Shown here piece after piece: positions 37,166-45,423 of a stretch of DNA of 64,000 nt. The first letter of the stretch is position 1, and each line of letters starts with the position of its first letter. Source of the stretch: Sphingomonas colocasiae (GTDB taxonomy: Bacteria > Pseudomonadota > Alphaproteobacteria > Sphingomonadales > Sphingomonadaceae); NCBI RefSeq assembly GCF_019880585.1, contig NZ_JAINVV010000014.1, positions 62,001-126,000 on the forward strand. Reading direction: 5' to 3'. The position numbers and the translations under genes were made by a program. Under the pieces are notes generated by a model. That model was not told the DNA's origin. It worked only from the letters and a program-made list of their open reading frames with translations, and made no database searches.

Positions 37166-39142
37166 CTAGAACCCGATCCGCCCCGCCATGCCGGGTTTCG
37201 CCTGCGCCTCGCTCTCGAGCAGCGCGACGATGACGTGCGGCTCCAGCCCGGCGCGAAAGCGAAGCTGGCGCTTCACCACCGCGAAATCGCCGGGGGTCAG
37301 ATTGTCCGGCATCGGCACGCCGGCCGGCGGCGCCATGCCGAAAAAGCGTTCGAACGCGCGGACCGCACGGGCGTGCGACAGCGGCCGGAGCGACAGCTTG
37401 AAAACGAAACGCCGGAGCGCGGCCGGATCGAGCCTTCCCGGATGGTTGGTCGCAGCGAACACGGGCAACCCATGGCCGTCGAGCCAGGTCAGCAGTTCGT
37501 TGACCTGCGCGACTTCCCAGGATCGCGTGGCATCCGCGCGATCGAACAGCAGCGAATCGACCTCGTCGAACAGCAGCACGGCGCCATCGCGCCGCGCATC
37601 CTCGAAGGCATCGGCGATATTCCGCTCGGTCTCCCCCACCCATTTGCTCAGAACATCCGACGTCCGCTTGACGTGGAGCGGGCGATCGAGCCCGCGCGCG
37701 ACATGGCCGACCAGCGCGGTCTTGCCGGTACCGGGCGGGCCGGTGAGCAGCATGGAGAAATCCACCGGCGCACCCGGCATCGTCAGCCTTTCGACCAGTT
37801 CGGCAACCGGCGGATCGCTCTCGAACAGATCGAGATCGAGCAAAGGCTTCGCCGTTTCACGCGCGCAACCATCCTCGTCGCGCAGCCCGCGCACCAGCGC
37901 GCCGGCGACCATGGCGGCCTCGCCCGCGTCGCCACCGGCGATCCGTGCGGAACGCAGCGCCACCCGCGCGATGCTCGGCAGTTCGACCGCGTCCCGCGCC
38001 AGCGCGGAGAGCGGTTCGGCCGCGCCCGGCATCTCCTCCAGCGCGGCGATCTTCGACAGGATGCGCGCGCGGTCGCGTCCGCGCGGATGATCGAGCTTCA
38101 GCACGAAGCTCATCCGCCGCAGATGCGCCGCATCGATCATCGAGATCGCGTTGCTCGTCCAGATCACCGGGACGGCATTGGTCTCGAGCATGCGGTTCAC
38201 GAAGATCTTCGAACCCATGCGTGCGTCGGAATAGCCATTGCCGCCCTGTCGCGTGCTGCCGATCAGATCCTCCATCTCGTCGAACAGCAGCAGCGTGCCG
38301 CCGCGCCGCTCCAGCGCGCGCTGGGCACGGCGAAGCGCGGAGATGCGATCGAAACGCGAGGGCTCGTCGCCATCCTCGTCAACCTCGCCCACGGCGTGGA
38401 GCGCCGCCCCGGCGGCGGCGGCCAGCGTCCGCGCCAGTTCGGTCTTGCCCGTGCCCGGCGGCCCGTGGATCAGGATGTTGACGCCGGTCTCGCGCCCAGA
38501 AACTGCTCCCTTGAGCAGCCGCACGAGCAGGCCTGCCTCCGCGACGCCCGCAAAATCGTCGAGCGTCAGCACCGCGCCCTGACGCGGACCGGCAAGCGCG
38601 TCGGCGAGCCAGTCGGGTTCCGGCACGCCGCGATTGAGCAGCCGCTCGAACGTCCAGCTCAGATCGATATCGACGCCGCCGATCGACTTCATCGCCACTT
38701 CGAGCAGGCCGAGCCCGACCGGCAGGCTGGTGCGCACCGCGAAGGCCGCCCGCCCCGGCTCCGCGCCGGCGAGCATGCCGAACAGCACCGACATGTCGGT
38801 CCGTTCCTTTTCGAGCGCCGCGCGCAGCCCGGTCAGCCGGTCGGCGCGATGGAAGCCGATCGCGGCAGCCAGAAGCGCACGATCGAAACCGTCGAGCGCC
38901 AGCACGTCGGCGATCGCCTCGGCAAGCAGCAGCGGCGTGCCCGGCGCTTCGCCGGCCACGATTCGATCGGCGAAAGCGCCGATCATTTCCCAATCCACCG
39001 TTTCGGGCGCCTCGCCCGCCGGCCATAGCCAGTCGCGATGTTTCTCGATCCATTCGATCAGCGCCTTTCCGGCGCCGGACTCCGCGTCGATATGTTCGCG
39101 CAGCAGCAGGATCATGCCCCGCGCAAGGTCTTTCTCGCCCAT
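37166..39142 (-). CDS. Tandem-AAA ATPase of unknown function
   Basis: 658 residues from the ATG at 39142. A helical N-terminal region of about 200 residues is followed by two AAA modules. The first has GPPGTGKT at 227-234 and FDEMED at 287-292; the second has GPPGTGKT at 468-475 and FDEVDS at 525-530. Each has a downstream sensor-like Asn (WTSNA, AATNHPG). Arg pairs near LRRMSF and LRRFVF fit arginine fingers. The layout recalls Cdc48/NSF-type double-ring machines but the N domain is not recognised. Substrate is unknown. It ends 95 bases before the SOS-box radical SAM gene on the same strand. Confidence 0.8.
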   Translation of the reverse strand: MGEKDLARGMILLLREHIDAESGAGKALIEWIEKHRDWLWPAGEAPETVDWEMIGAFADRIVAGEAPGTPLLLAEAIADVLALDGFDRALLAAAIGFHRADRLTGLRAALEKERTDMSVLFGMLAGAEPGRAAFAVRTSLPVGLGLLEVAMKSIGGVDIDLSWTFERLLNRGVPEPDWLADALAGPRQGAVLTLDDFAGVAEAGLLVRLLKGAVSGRETGVNILIHGPPGTGKTELARTLAAAAGAALHAVGEVDEDGDEPSRFDRISALRRAQRALERRGGTLLLFDEMEDLIGSTRQGGNGYSDARMGSKIFVNRMLETNAVPVIWTSNAISMIDAAHLRRMSFVLKLDHPRGRDRARILSKIAALEEMPGAAEPLSALARDAVELPSIARVALRSARIAGGDAGEAAMVAGALVRGLRDEDGCARETAKPLLDLDLFESDPPVAELVERLTMPGAPVDFSMLLTGPPGTGKTALVGHVARGLDRPLHVKRTSDVLSKWVGETERNIADAFEDARRDGAVLLFDEVDSLLFDRADATRSWEVAQVNELLTWLDGHGLPVFAATNHPGRLDPAALRRFVFKLSLRPLSHARAVRAFERFFGMAPPAGVPMPDNLTPGDFAVVKRQLRFRAGLEPHVIVALLESEAQAKPGMAGRIGF

Positions 39143-39603
39143 GTTTTCACCCGATCGGCCCGTCGGACGCAAAGCGCCACGGGCATTGATTCTGGAATTT
39201 TCGGGATGATGGCAGCCGGATCCGCGGACCCGGCCGAGGGCGCGACTAGCGCTTCGGCGAGGTCCGGACGGCCGCGGGGATCAATCCCGGCAGATGCAAG
39301 CGTCCGAACATTGCAGTTCCTTTCGCCCGCCGGGATTGGCGAGCGGGCGCGTCGTTAGCGATGCGAAACGGCGAAGTCAATCGGCGCCCGATCTGAGAGT
39401 CTGTTTGGGAAATGTGCGGAAGAGCACATTTCCAAGGCCGCACCAGCCCGCTCCCCACCCGGCCTCCCAGAAGATACTGCCGTTGGGAGGCCGGGTGGGG
39501 GAGCGGGCGGAACAGGCCAAGGTGCCGGCGATGCGAAGCATCGTTGGAATGCCTGTGGAGGGCGGTGCGGCAATGCGCCATTAGCGCATTTCCAAGCAGA
39601 CTC
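39143..39603. other. Intergenic region with a micro-ORF and structured repeat
   Basis: About 460 bases without a full gene. The half nearest the ATPase gene contains a possible 21-residue frame with a good ribosome site (39246-39311). The half nearest 39600 is almost entirely occupied by the structured inverted-repeat element at 39393-39607. No promoter could be placed with confidence. Confidence 0.5.
39246..39311 (-). CDS. Possible 21-residue micro-ORF upstream of the AAA ATPase
   Basis: ATG at 39311 is preceded by AAAGGAAC at a suitable distance and the frame closes with TAG at 39246. The peptide is basic and Pro/Leu-rich (MFGRLHLPGLIPAAVRTSPK). No relative is recognised. It may be a leader or chance. 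Confidence 0.25.
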   Translation of the reverse strand: MFGRLHLPGLIPAAVRTSPKR

Positions 39604-39607
39604 TCAG
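39393..39607. repeat. Complex nested inverted-repeat element (copy A)
   Basis: Outer arms 39393-39414 and 39587-39607 pair with only two differences (CTGAGAGTCTGTTTGG.../...CCAAGCAGACTCTCAG). Inside, GGAAATGTGC (39408-39417) also pairs perfectly with the next GCACATTTCC (39424-39433), so the 5' arm has two competing partners. A second hairpin (39447-39469 with 39484-39507) fills the middle. A related shorter copy lies at 63573-63630. The right arm covers the stop codon of the small gene at 39604. Confidence 0.7.
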
Positions 39608-39789
39608 GCGTCGTTCGCCTCTCCGCCGAGTTCGCGGGCGCGCATGGCCAGCCTGACCGCTTCGTCGATCAGCAGCGCGGCCATGTCGGGCTGTGGTTCC
39701 CGAACCGCGATGGCCAGACAATTTTCCGCTTCACGCCGCAACTTGCCGGAGCGCCGCAAGCGGCGCGCCTCGATATTCATCCCGCTCAT
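39604..39789 (-). CDS. Small basic hypothetical protein
   Basis: 61 residues from the ATG at 39789; ATGs at 39807 and 39780 are equally possible. The sequence is helical and charged (EARRLRRSGKLRREAENCL, then LLIDEAVRLAMRARELGGE), resembling short alphaproteobacterial proteins annotated only as hypothetical. The stop codon lies within the outer arm of the adjacent inverted repeat. Coding status is uncertain. Confidence 0.4.
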   Translation of the reverse strand: MSGMNIEARRLRRSGKLRREAENCLAIAVREPQPDMAALLIDEAVRLAMRARELGGEANDA

Positions 39790-39931
39790 GGCACATAGAA
39801 TGGACATGCCCGCCCGCGGGTTCCGGATCCGGCGCACGGTTCGTCGCATCGCCGTCCAGCTGGTCGGGAGTAGGCATGGGGCAAGGATTTGACTAGCGTT
39901 GCGGCCTTCCACCTTCCCGCAAGGACCATCG

Positions 39932-41683
39932 ATGCGCCGCTGGCTTCTGACCGCCCTGTTCCTGTCCACCAGCCCCGTGGCCGCGGCGCCCGCCGACGAT
40001 TTCAAGCGGCTGCAGGATGATTACGAAGCGTGGATGCTGCGTGAATCGCCGACGCTGGCAACATCGCTCGGCGTGCGCGACCATGACGATCGCATCCGCG
40101 ACATCAGCCTGGCAGCGGCAGATCGGCGCGCCGCGGACAATGCCGCGTTCCTGAAACGGCTGGAGGCCATCCCCGATGCCGGCCTGTCGGCCGCCGACCG
40201 CGTCAACAAGGCGATCCTGCGCCGCACCTTCTCGGAAGCCGTGGAGGAGAATCGCTTCGGCCAGCGCACCATGCTCTTCACCACCTATTATGGCTGGCAT
40301 CAGGGTTTTGCCGGCATGGCGGACGACCTGCCCTTCCGCACGCGCGCCGACTATCAGAGCTATCTGACGCGGATCGCGCAATATCCCAGGCTCAACGACG
40401 AAGCGCTGAAGATCACGCAGCAGGCGGTGGACGGCGGCTATGTGCTGCCCTGCATCGCGCTCCAGGGTTATGAAAAGGGCATTATCGGCGTGGTTTCCGC
40501 CGACCCGGAGAAATCGCGCTTCTACGCCCCCTTCCTGAAATCCCGGCCCGCCGACATGAGCGATGCCGACTGGGCCGCGATGAAGACGCGGGCACGGACG
40601 ATCGTGGCCGACGTGATCAACCCCGCCTACACCAAGCACCACGACTTCTATGTCGGCACCTATGCGAAGAAGTGCGCGAAGGCGCCGGGCATTTCGGCGC
40701 AGCCGGGTGGTGCCGCCTATTACGCGTTCCGCATCCGGCAGGAGACGACGACCGATCTCGGCGCCGATGCGATCCACCGGATCGGCCTGAGCGAAGTCGC
40801 GCGGATCCGCGCCGAAATGGACGGCGTCGCGAAAAAGGCGGGCTTTGCCAGCCGCGAGGCGATGATCGCGGACATGCGGACAAACCCCGCCTATTTCGCG
40901 AAGACGCCGGAGGAACTGCTCGAAAAATCGGCGCGCATGGCGAAGACGATCGACGGCATGATGCCCGGCCTGTTCGGCAAGGTCGCCCGCCTGCCCTATG
41001 GCATCCGCGCCATTCCGGCGGAAACCGCCGAGCGCACGACGACCGCCTATTACGGCCCGGGCTCCCCCGTCACCGGCATCGCCGGCACCTATTATGTCAA
41101 CACCTCCAAGCTCGACCAGCGCCCCTTCTGGGAGATTCCGGCGCTCACGAGCCACGAGGCCGTGCCCGGCCACCACCAGCAGATCGCGCTGCAGCAGGAA
41201 CTCGATATCCCGCTGTGGCGACGCTATGGCAACGGCTTCACCGCCTTCACCGAGGGCTGGGGCCTTTATTCCGAGCGGCTGGGGATAGAGACCGGCATCT
41301 ATGACACGCCGCAAAAGGACATGGGCCGCCTGTCATACGAGATGTGGCGCGCCTGCCGGCTGGTGCTGGATACCGGCATCCATGCCAAGGGCTGGAGCAA
41401 GGAGCAGGCGGTCGCCTTCATGAAGGACAATAGCGCGCTGACCGACGCCAATATCGATGCGGAGGTCAATCGCTACATCACATGGCCGGGCCAGGCGCTC
41501 GCCTACAAGCTGGGCGAACTCAAGATCCGCGAATTGCGCGATCGGGCCGAAAAGGCGCTGGCAGCGAAATTCGACCTGCGCCGCTTCCACGACGCTGTGC
41601 TCGGCCAGGGCGCGGTGCCGCTCGACGTGCTCGACGCCCAGATCAACGCATGGATCGCGGCGGAGAAGACGCGCGCCGAATGA
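39932..41683 (+). CDS. DUF885 family exported metallopeptidase-like protein
   Basis: 583 residues with a signal peptide (cleavage near VAA-AP, about residue 20). The DUF885 hallmark HEAVPGHHQQ (zinc-binding HExxH-like) is near residue 415, followed by FTEGWGLYSERLG, which supplies the third ligand glutamate. It is related to predicted periplasmic carboxypeptidase/dipeptidyl enzymes; substrates are unproven. The start at 39932 has AAGGA before it and removes a non-conserved leader in the longer frame from 39899. It appears monocistronic, followed by a palindromic repeat. Confidence 0.88.
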   Translation: MRRWLLTALFLSTSPVAAAPADDFKRLQDDYEAWMLRESPTLATSLGVRDHDDRIRDISLAAADRRAADNAAFLKRLEAIPDAGLSAADRVNKAILRRTFSEAVEENRFGQRTMLFTTYYGWHQGFAGMADDLPFRTRADYQSYLTRIAQYPRLNDEALKITQQAVDGGYVLPCIALQGYEKGIIGVVSADPEKSRFYAPFLKSRPADMSDADWAAMKTRARTIVADVINPAYTKHHDFYVGTYAKKCAKAPGISAQPGGAAYYAFRIRQETTTDLGADAIHRIGLSEVARIRAEMDGVAKKAGFASREAMIADMRTNPAYFAKTPEELLEKSARMAKTIDGMMPGLFGKVARLPYGIRAIPAETAERTTTAYYGPGSPVTGIAGTYYVNTSKLDQRPFWEIPALTSHEAVPGHHQQIALQQELDIPLWRRYGNGFTAFTEGWGLYSERLGIETGIYDTPQKDMGRLSYEMWRACRLVLDTGIHAKGWSKEQAVAFMKDNSALTDANIDAEVNRYITWPGQALAYKLGELKIRELRDRAEKALAAKFDLRRFHDAVLGQGAVPLDVLDAQINAWIAAEKTRAE

Positions 41684-41729
41684 TCAGGCCATAGGCCGGT
41701 CATCATCGGTGCGCTTTCCCCATTGGATC

Positions 41730-41819
41730 GTCGCCCCAGCGAAGGCTGGAGACTATCCGATGCTTCAACCCCAATAGCGGCCCGGGCATCCGATGGGCTC
41801 CAGCTTTCGCTGGAGCGAC
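41730..41819. repeat. Inverted repeat between convergent genes
   Basis: Arms 41730-41751 and 41798-41819 pair with one mismatch (GTCGCCCCAGCGAAGGCTGG against CCAGCTTTCGCTGGAGCGAC), giving a long hairpin with a 46-base loop. CCAGCGAA..CTGGAG palindromes look like a dispersed element. It lies between the DUF885 gene and the convergent cysteine-protein gene and may terminate both. Confidence 0.65.
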
Positions 41820-41828
41820 AATGTGAGG

Positions 41829-42353
41829 CTATTTCGGCTCTTTCGCCGCTTCCGCTTCCTTGGCGGCCCTCGCCGCTTCCTCCGCCTTCACGCGCGCTTC
41901 GATCGCTTCCGAATCCGCGTCGATCCGGCCAACGCGCTCCTCGCGCGCCTGCTCGACCAGCGCGACCCAATTGGTGCCGTCACCCTGCGCACGTTCCGCG
42001 CGGGCCTGGCGGACAAGCTGGTTGAAACAGCCGCTCATGCCGCCCGAACCGGTCGGCGTACAACTGCCGATGCCGTTGCGGCCGACATATTCGAGCTGCT
42101 CGGCGCGCGCGCCCCAGGCCGCGTTTTCCGGCGCGTTCGGGTTGCTGCGCAGGGGCTTGGGAATACGATAGGGATCGGCGCGCCGTTCGCAGATCACGAT
42201 CTCGTCGGCGGCGCCCTTGGGGCAAGGCTGATCGCCATAGACGATCACCTGATTGATCTTCTCGTTCGCGCCCGGATCGGGCACCGCCTGGGCATGCGCG
42301 GCGGCCGGCGCAAGCGCGAGCACGAATATCGGGGCCAGGAAGCGCATCGTCAT
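41829..42353 (-). CDS. Secreted cysteine-containing protein, paralogue 1
   Basis: 174 residues with a signal peptide (cleavage after AHA-QA, about residue 22). The core has the pattern VYGDxPCP, EIVICxRR, PxRSN, NAAWGARAEQLEY, GIGSC and GCFNQ, shared with the neighbouring upstream gene, and four conserved cysteines that could form two disulfides. This copy adds an acidic/basic coiled-coil-like tail (about 125-174, rich in Ala, Glu, Arg, Lys). Its ATG overlaps the upstream stop by four bases. No known family is recognised. Confidence 0.75.
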   Translation of the reverse strand: MTMRFLAPIFVLALAPAAAHAQAVPDPGANEKINQVIVYGDQPCPKGAADEIVICERRADPYRIPKPLRSNPNAPENAAWGARAEQLEYVGRNGIGSCTPTGSGGMSGCFNQLVRQARAERAQGDGTNWVALVEQAREERVGRIDADSEAIEARVKAEEAARAAKEAEAAKEPK

Positions 42354-42802
42354 TCTCCGTCATCCTCATGCTCGTCCGCATCGCTGAGCGGACGATCATT
42401 CACGCTTGGAATCGCACCGTCCGCGCGGCGCTGTGCCCGGCGATCGGCCTGGGCCTCGCGCAGGAATTGCGCATAGCAACCGGTCCAGCCCGCAGGGCCC
42501 ACCACCGAACATTTGCTGATGCCGGTCGGCGACGCCTCGTTGAGCGCTTCGGACCGCACCGCCCAGCTTTCATTGGCATTGCCCGGCGCCACGTCTTGGT
42601 TGCGGAAGCGCTTGGGCACGCGATACCGCTCGCTTTCGGGCCGCCTCGGACAAACGATGATCTCCTCGCCTTCCTTCGCCACCGGGCAAGGATCGTCGCC
42701 GTAAACGACGATCACGCGCTGTTCCTGCGCCTGGACCGGCGTGGCAACCATCGCGCCGCCAAGGGCGGAAAGAGCGACGGCAATGAGGAACGCGCTACGC
42801 AT
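42350..42802 (-). CDS. Secreted cysteine-containing protein, paralogue 2
   Basis: 150 residues with a signal peptide (about 1-25, ending VQAQ). It shares the core of paralogue 1: VYGDDPCP, EIIVCPRR, RVPKRFRN, NESWAVRSEALNE, GISKC and GCYAQFLREA, with the same four cysteines. The tail is different: short and acidic, ending in DEHEDDGE. Upstream of and coupled to paralogue 1 (ATGA). Likely periplasmic or surface-linked; function unknown. Tandem duplication with diverging tails suggests hetero-pairing or specialisation. Confidence 0.75.
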   Translation of the reverse strand: MRSAFLIAVALSALGGAMVATPVQAQEQRVIVVYGDDPCPVAKEGEEIIVCPRRPESERYRVPKRFRNQDVAPGNANESWAVRSEALNEASPTGISKCSVVGPAGWTGCYAQFLREAQADRRAQRRADGAIPSVNDRPLSDADEHEDDGE

Positions 42803-42853
42803 GACACCGGTCCTTGCTCAAGTCGGAAACGCCCGAGCGCTCCATAATCTCCG

Positions 42854-43378
42854 TCAGATCCGCTTCGAAAGCGCGATCGCGGCACGACAGCCCAGCCGGA
42901 TCGCGGCGCTCAGCACCGGATAGGCCGGCGCCCGCTCGGCGCCCGCGGCCAATGCCTGGTCGCGATGCTCGATCTCCTCGGCGCGAAATTCCGCGATCGC
43001 TTCGGACAATTCGGGATCGCTGTCGCCAAGCTGTTCGAGTTGCTCGCGATAATGGTTGTCGATCTCGGTCTCGATCGCGGCGGTGCAGGCCATGGCCGCT
43101 TCGGGGCCGATCGCCGCCGTGGCCGCCCCCAACCAGAAGCCGGCGACGTCCCAGATCGGCTGCAGCAATGTGGGCCGCACGCCGCGCGCCGCGATCATCG
43201 CATCGAAATGGCGGCGGTGGCGCTCCTCCTGCGCGGCCATGCCCGCGATCATCCGCGCCGCCGGCGTGCGATCGCCCATCACCGCCATCTGGCCGGCATA
43301 AATGCGTGTCGCACCATATTCGCCCGCCTGATCGACGCGCAGCATCGATGCGGTATCGGGCCTCGACAGACCGGTCAT
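42854..43378 (-). CDS. coq7: Coq7, 2-nonaprenyl-3-methyl-6-methoxy-1,4-benzoquinol hydroxylase
   Basis: Di-iron enzyme of ubiquinone synthesis that hydroxylates demethoxyubiquinol at the membrane. 174 residues from the ATG at 43378. Two EExxH repeats are present (QEERHRRH near residue 52 and EEIEHRD near 138), with the further ligands E22-region (QAGEYGA) and ETEIDNHY. All di-iron ligands of the family can be placed. The start overlaps the dsbB-like stop by four bases. Other ubiquinone genes are not in the window. Confidence 0.92.
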   Translation of the reverse strand: MTGLSRPDTASMLRVDQAGEYGATRIYAGQMAVMGDRTPAARMIAGMAAQEERHRRHFDAMIAARGVRPTLLQPIWDVAGFWLGAATAAIGPEAAMACTAAIETEIDNHYREQLEQLGDSDPELSEAIAEFRAEEIEHRDQALAAGAERAPAYPVLSAAIRLGCRAAIALSKRI

Positions 43379-43863
43379 GCCTTGCGCGCCTTCATCATCA
43401 ATCCGAATATGGTGAATGCGGCGCCGATCGAAAAGATCGCATTGAACCCGGCAAGCGAAATCCCCGCCAATGTCCATTGCGCCTGATCGCACCGGATCAC
43501 CGGCGCGGTCATCAGGTTGCGCAGCATGTCGTCGACATTGCCGCCGGTATCGGCGACGCGCGAACAGCTGGTCAGCCCTTCCCACCAGCCATATTCGACC
43601 CCGGCATGAAACGCCCCGATCGCACCGCTCGTCAGGATCGCCAGCGCCGCCAGCGCCAGGAACAGCCTGCCGATCGCCTGCCCCCTGAGCAGGATGGCAA
43701 GCAGTGCCAGCGGAATGGCGGCATAATGCGGCCAGCGCTGCCAATGGCACATCTCGCACGGATAAAGGCCGCCAAGATATTGCGATCCGAGCGCGCCGGC
43801 CATCAGCAGTGCCGGCGTCAGCAAGGCGAGGGCGCGGGCAGTTTTAAGGCGATCCATCAGCAA
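43375..43863 (-). CDS. DsbB-family disulfide bond formation protein
   Basis: Inner-membrane protein of 162 residues with four transmembrane helices that reoxidises DsbA-type proteins using ubiquinone. The first periplasmic cysteine pair is in YPCEMCHWQRWPHY and the second is split between LTSCSR and VIRCDQ, as in DsbB. A second ATG at 43857 gives a slightly shorter form. It is coupled (ATGA) to coq7, a quinone biosynthesis gene, which fits because DsbB passes electrons to ubiquinone. The two DsbA-like genes at 27.7-29.2 kb may be its partners. Confidence 0.88.
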   Translation of the reverse strand: MLMDRLKTARALALLTPALLMAGALGSQYLGGLYPCEMCHWQRWPHYAAIPLALLAILLRGQAIGRLFLALAALAILTSGAIGAFHAGVEYGWWEGLTSCSRVADTGGNVDDMLRNLMTAPVIRCDQAQWTLAGISLAGFNAIFSIGAAFTIFGLMMKARKA

Positions 43864-43951
43864 CCTTCTTCACGTCGCGTGCACGGCGACCGGCATCATG
43901 GCGATGGCCGGCTTTCTCCGGCATGACCGGACAGGAAAACGGAGACAGCCG

Positions 43952-45292
43952 TCAGCGGCGACCGCCCGGCCGCGCCGCTGCGTTCGCCACGACCACCGGC
44001 TTGCGCGATCGCGTGACCGCCTTGATCGCATAATCGAGCTGGAAATCGGTGACGCCCGCTTTCTTCAACTGGTCCGCAGTCTGGGTGAAGCGCGGATCGT
44101 CCTTCGAATCGTCTTCGAGCACCGAATTGTCGACCTTGGCCTCATTGATCAGATGACGCTTGAGATCGGCCTCGCGGAAACGCGGCCGGGTCTTGTAGTC
44201 GGGATCCGAAAGCTGCGGCACCAGCACGTCGGGCTCGATCCCGCCTTCCTGGACCGATCGGCCCGACGGCGTGAAATAGCGCGCCGTGGTCAGGCGCAGC
44301 GCCGTCGTATCGGTCAGCGGCAACAGGGTCTGAACCGAGCCCTTGCCGAAGCTGCGCTCGCCCATCACGACCGCGCGATGATGATCCTGCAGCGCGCCGG
44401 CAACGATCTCGGCGGCGGACGCCGACCCCGAATCGACGAGCACCACGATCGGCAGACCGCGCGCCATATCCCCTTTGGTCGCATAGAAACGCTCGATATC
44501 GCCCTTTTCGCGACCGCGCTGCGAAACCACCTCACCGCGCTCCAGGAAGACGTCCGACACTTCGACCGCCTGATCGAGCAGGCCGCCCGGATTGGAGCGC
44601 AGATCGACGACATAGCCGAGCGGCGGCGCGCCCAGCGATTTTTCGATCCCGACAACCGCCGCGCGAACGCTGTCGGCGGTGGTCTTGGAGAAGGCGTTGA
44701 TGTTGATGACGCCGACGCGGTCCTTCACTTCCCATTTCACGGGCTTCAGTTCGATGATTTCGCGGGTCAACGTCACGTCGAACGGCTTTTCGCGTCCCGG
44801 ACGCACGATGGTGAGCGTGATGGTCGTGCCGGGGCGGCCGCGCATCTGTTCGACCGCGTCGTCGAGCGTGCCGCCGAAGATCAGCGTCTTGCCGATATGC
44901 GTGATATAATCGCCCGCCTTGATGCCCGCGCGGAATGCCGGCGTGTCCTCGGTGGGGGTGATCACCTTGACCGCGCCGTCCTCCATCGAAACGGTCAGGC
45001 CCAGGCCGCCATAGGCGCCGTCGGTCTGCGTCCGCAGATTCTCGAAATCGCGCGCGTCGAGATAGGAACTGTGCGGATCCAGCGCGGCGAGCATGCCGTC
45101 GATCGCGCCCTTGAGCAGCGTCTGATCGTCGACCTGTTCGACATATTTGCTGCGCACCTCGTCGAACACTGCGATGAACTGATCGAATTCGCGCCAGGTC
45201 TTGGCGTCGACCGCCGCCATGCTGGCGGTGGTCGCCGGGACGAGCGCGATCGCGGAAACGGCGATGGCGGCATGGATGATCGACTTGGACAT
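43952..45292 (-). CDS. S41 family carboxy-terminal processing protease
   Basis: Periplasmic serine protease of the CtpA/Tsp group, 446 residues from the ATG at 45292; an ATG at 45343 is also in frame. Signal peptide at the N terminus, a PDZ domain at about 85-165 (YGGLGLTVS, with AGIKAGDYI), then the protease domain with catalytic Ser in DSGSASAAEI and Lys in GERSFGKGSVQ. Such proteases trim envelope proteins and, in several bacteria, control peptidoglycan hydrolases. It directly follows the EnvC-like gene (131 bases), the usual order envC-ctpA. Confidence 0.93.
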   Translation of the reverse strand: MSKSIIHAAIAVSAIALVPATTASMAAVDAKTWREFDQFIAVFDEVRSKYVEQVDDQTLLKGAIDGMLAALDPHSSYLDARDFENLRTQTDGAYGGLGLTVSMEDGAVKVITPTEDTPAFRAGIKAGDYITHIGKTLIFGGTLDDAVEQMRGRPGTTITLTIVRPGREKPFDVTLTREIIELKPVKWEVKDRVGVININAFSKTTADSVRAAVVGIEKSLGAPPLGYVVDLRSNPGGLLDQAVEVSDVFLERGEVVSQRGREKGDIERFYATKGDMARGLPIVVLVDSGSASAAEIVAGALQDHHRAVVMGERSFGKGSVQTLLPLTDTTALRLTTARYFTPSGRSVQEGGIEPDVLVPQLSDPDYKTRPRFREADLKRHLINEAKVDNSVLEDDSKDDPRFTQTADQLKKAGVTDFQLDYAIKAVTRSRKPVVVANAAARPGGRR

Positions 45293-45423
45293 CTGCAACA
45301 GGCTTTCCGACTGACTGGAACCCAGACTTCTCGATGGCAGCATACAGGCTTTTGACCGTCCGCAAAACCGCAGACGAGCCAGAAAAGCGGCGTGCGAACA
45401 CAAAAGCGCGGGCCGGCTGAACC

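Noticed and set aside
41829-42802. Idea that the two cysteine-containing proteins are metallochaperones or toxins
   Set aside because: The cysteines are not in metal-binding spacing and no immunity or toxin partner is seen; no function can be supported.
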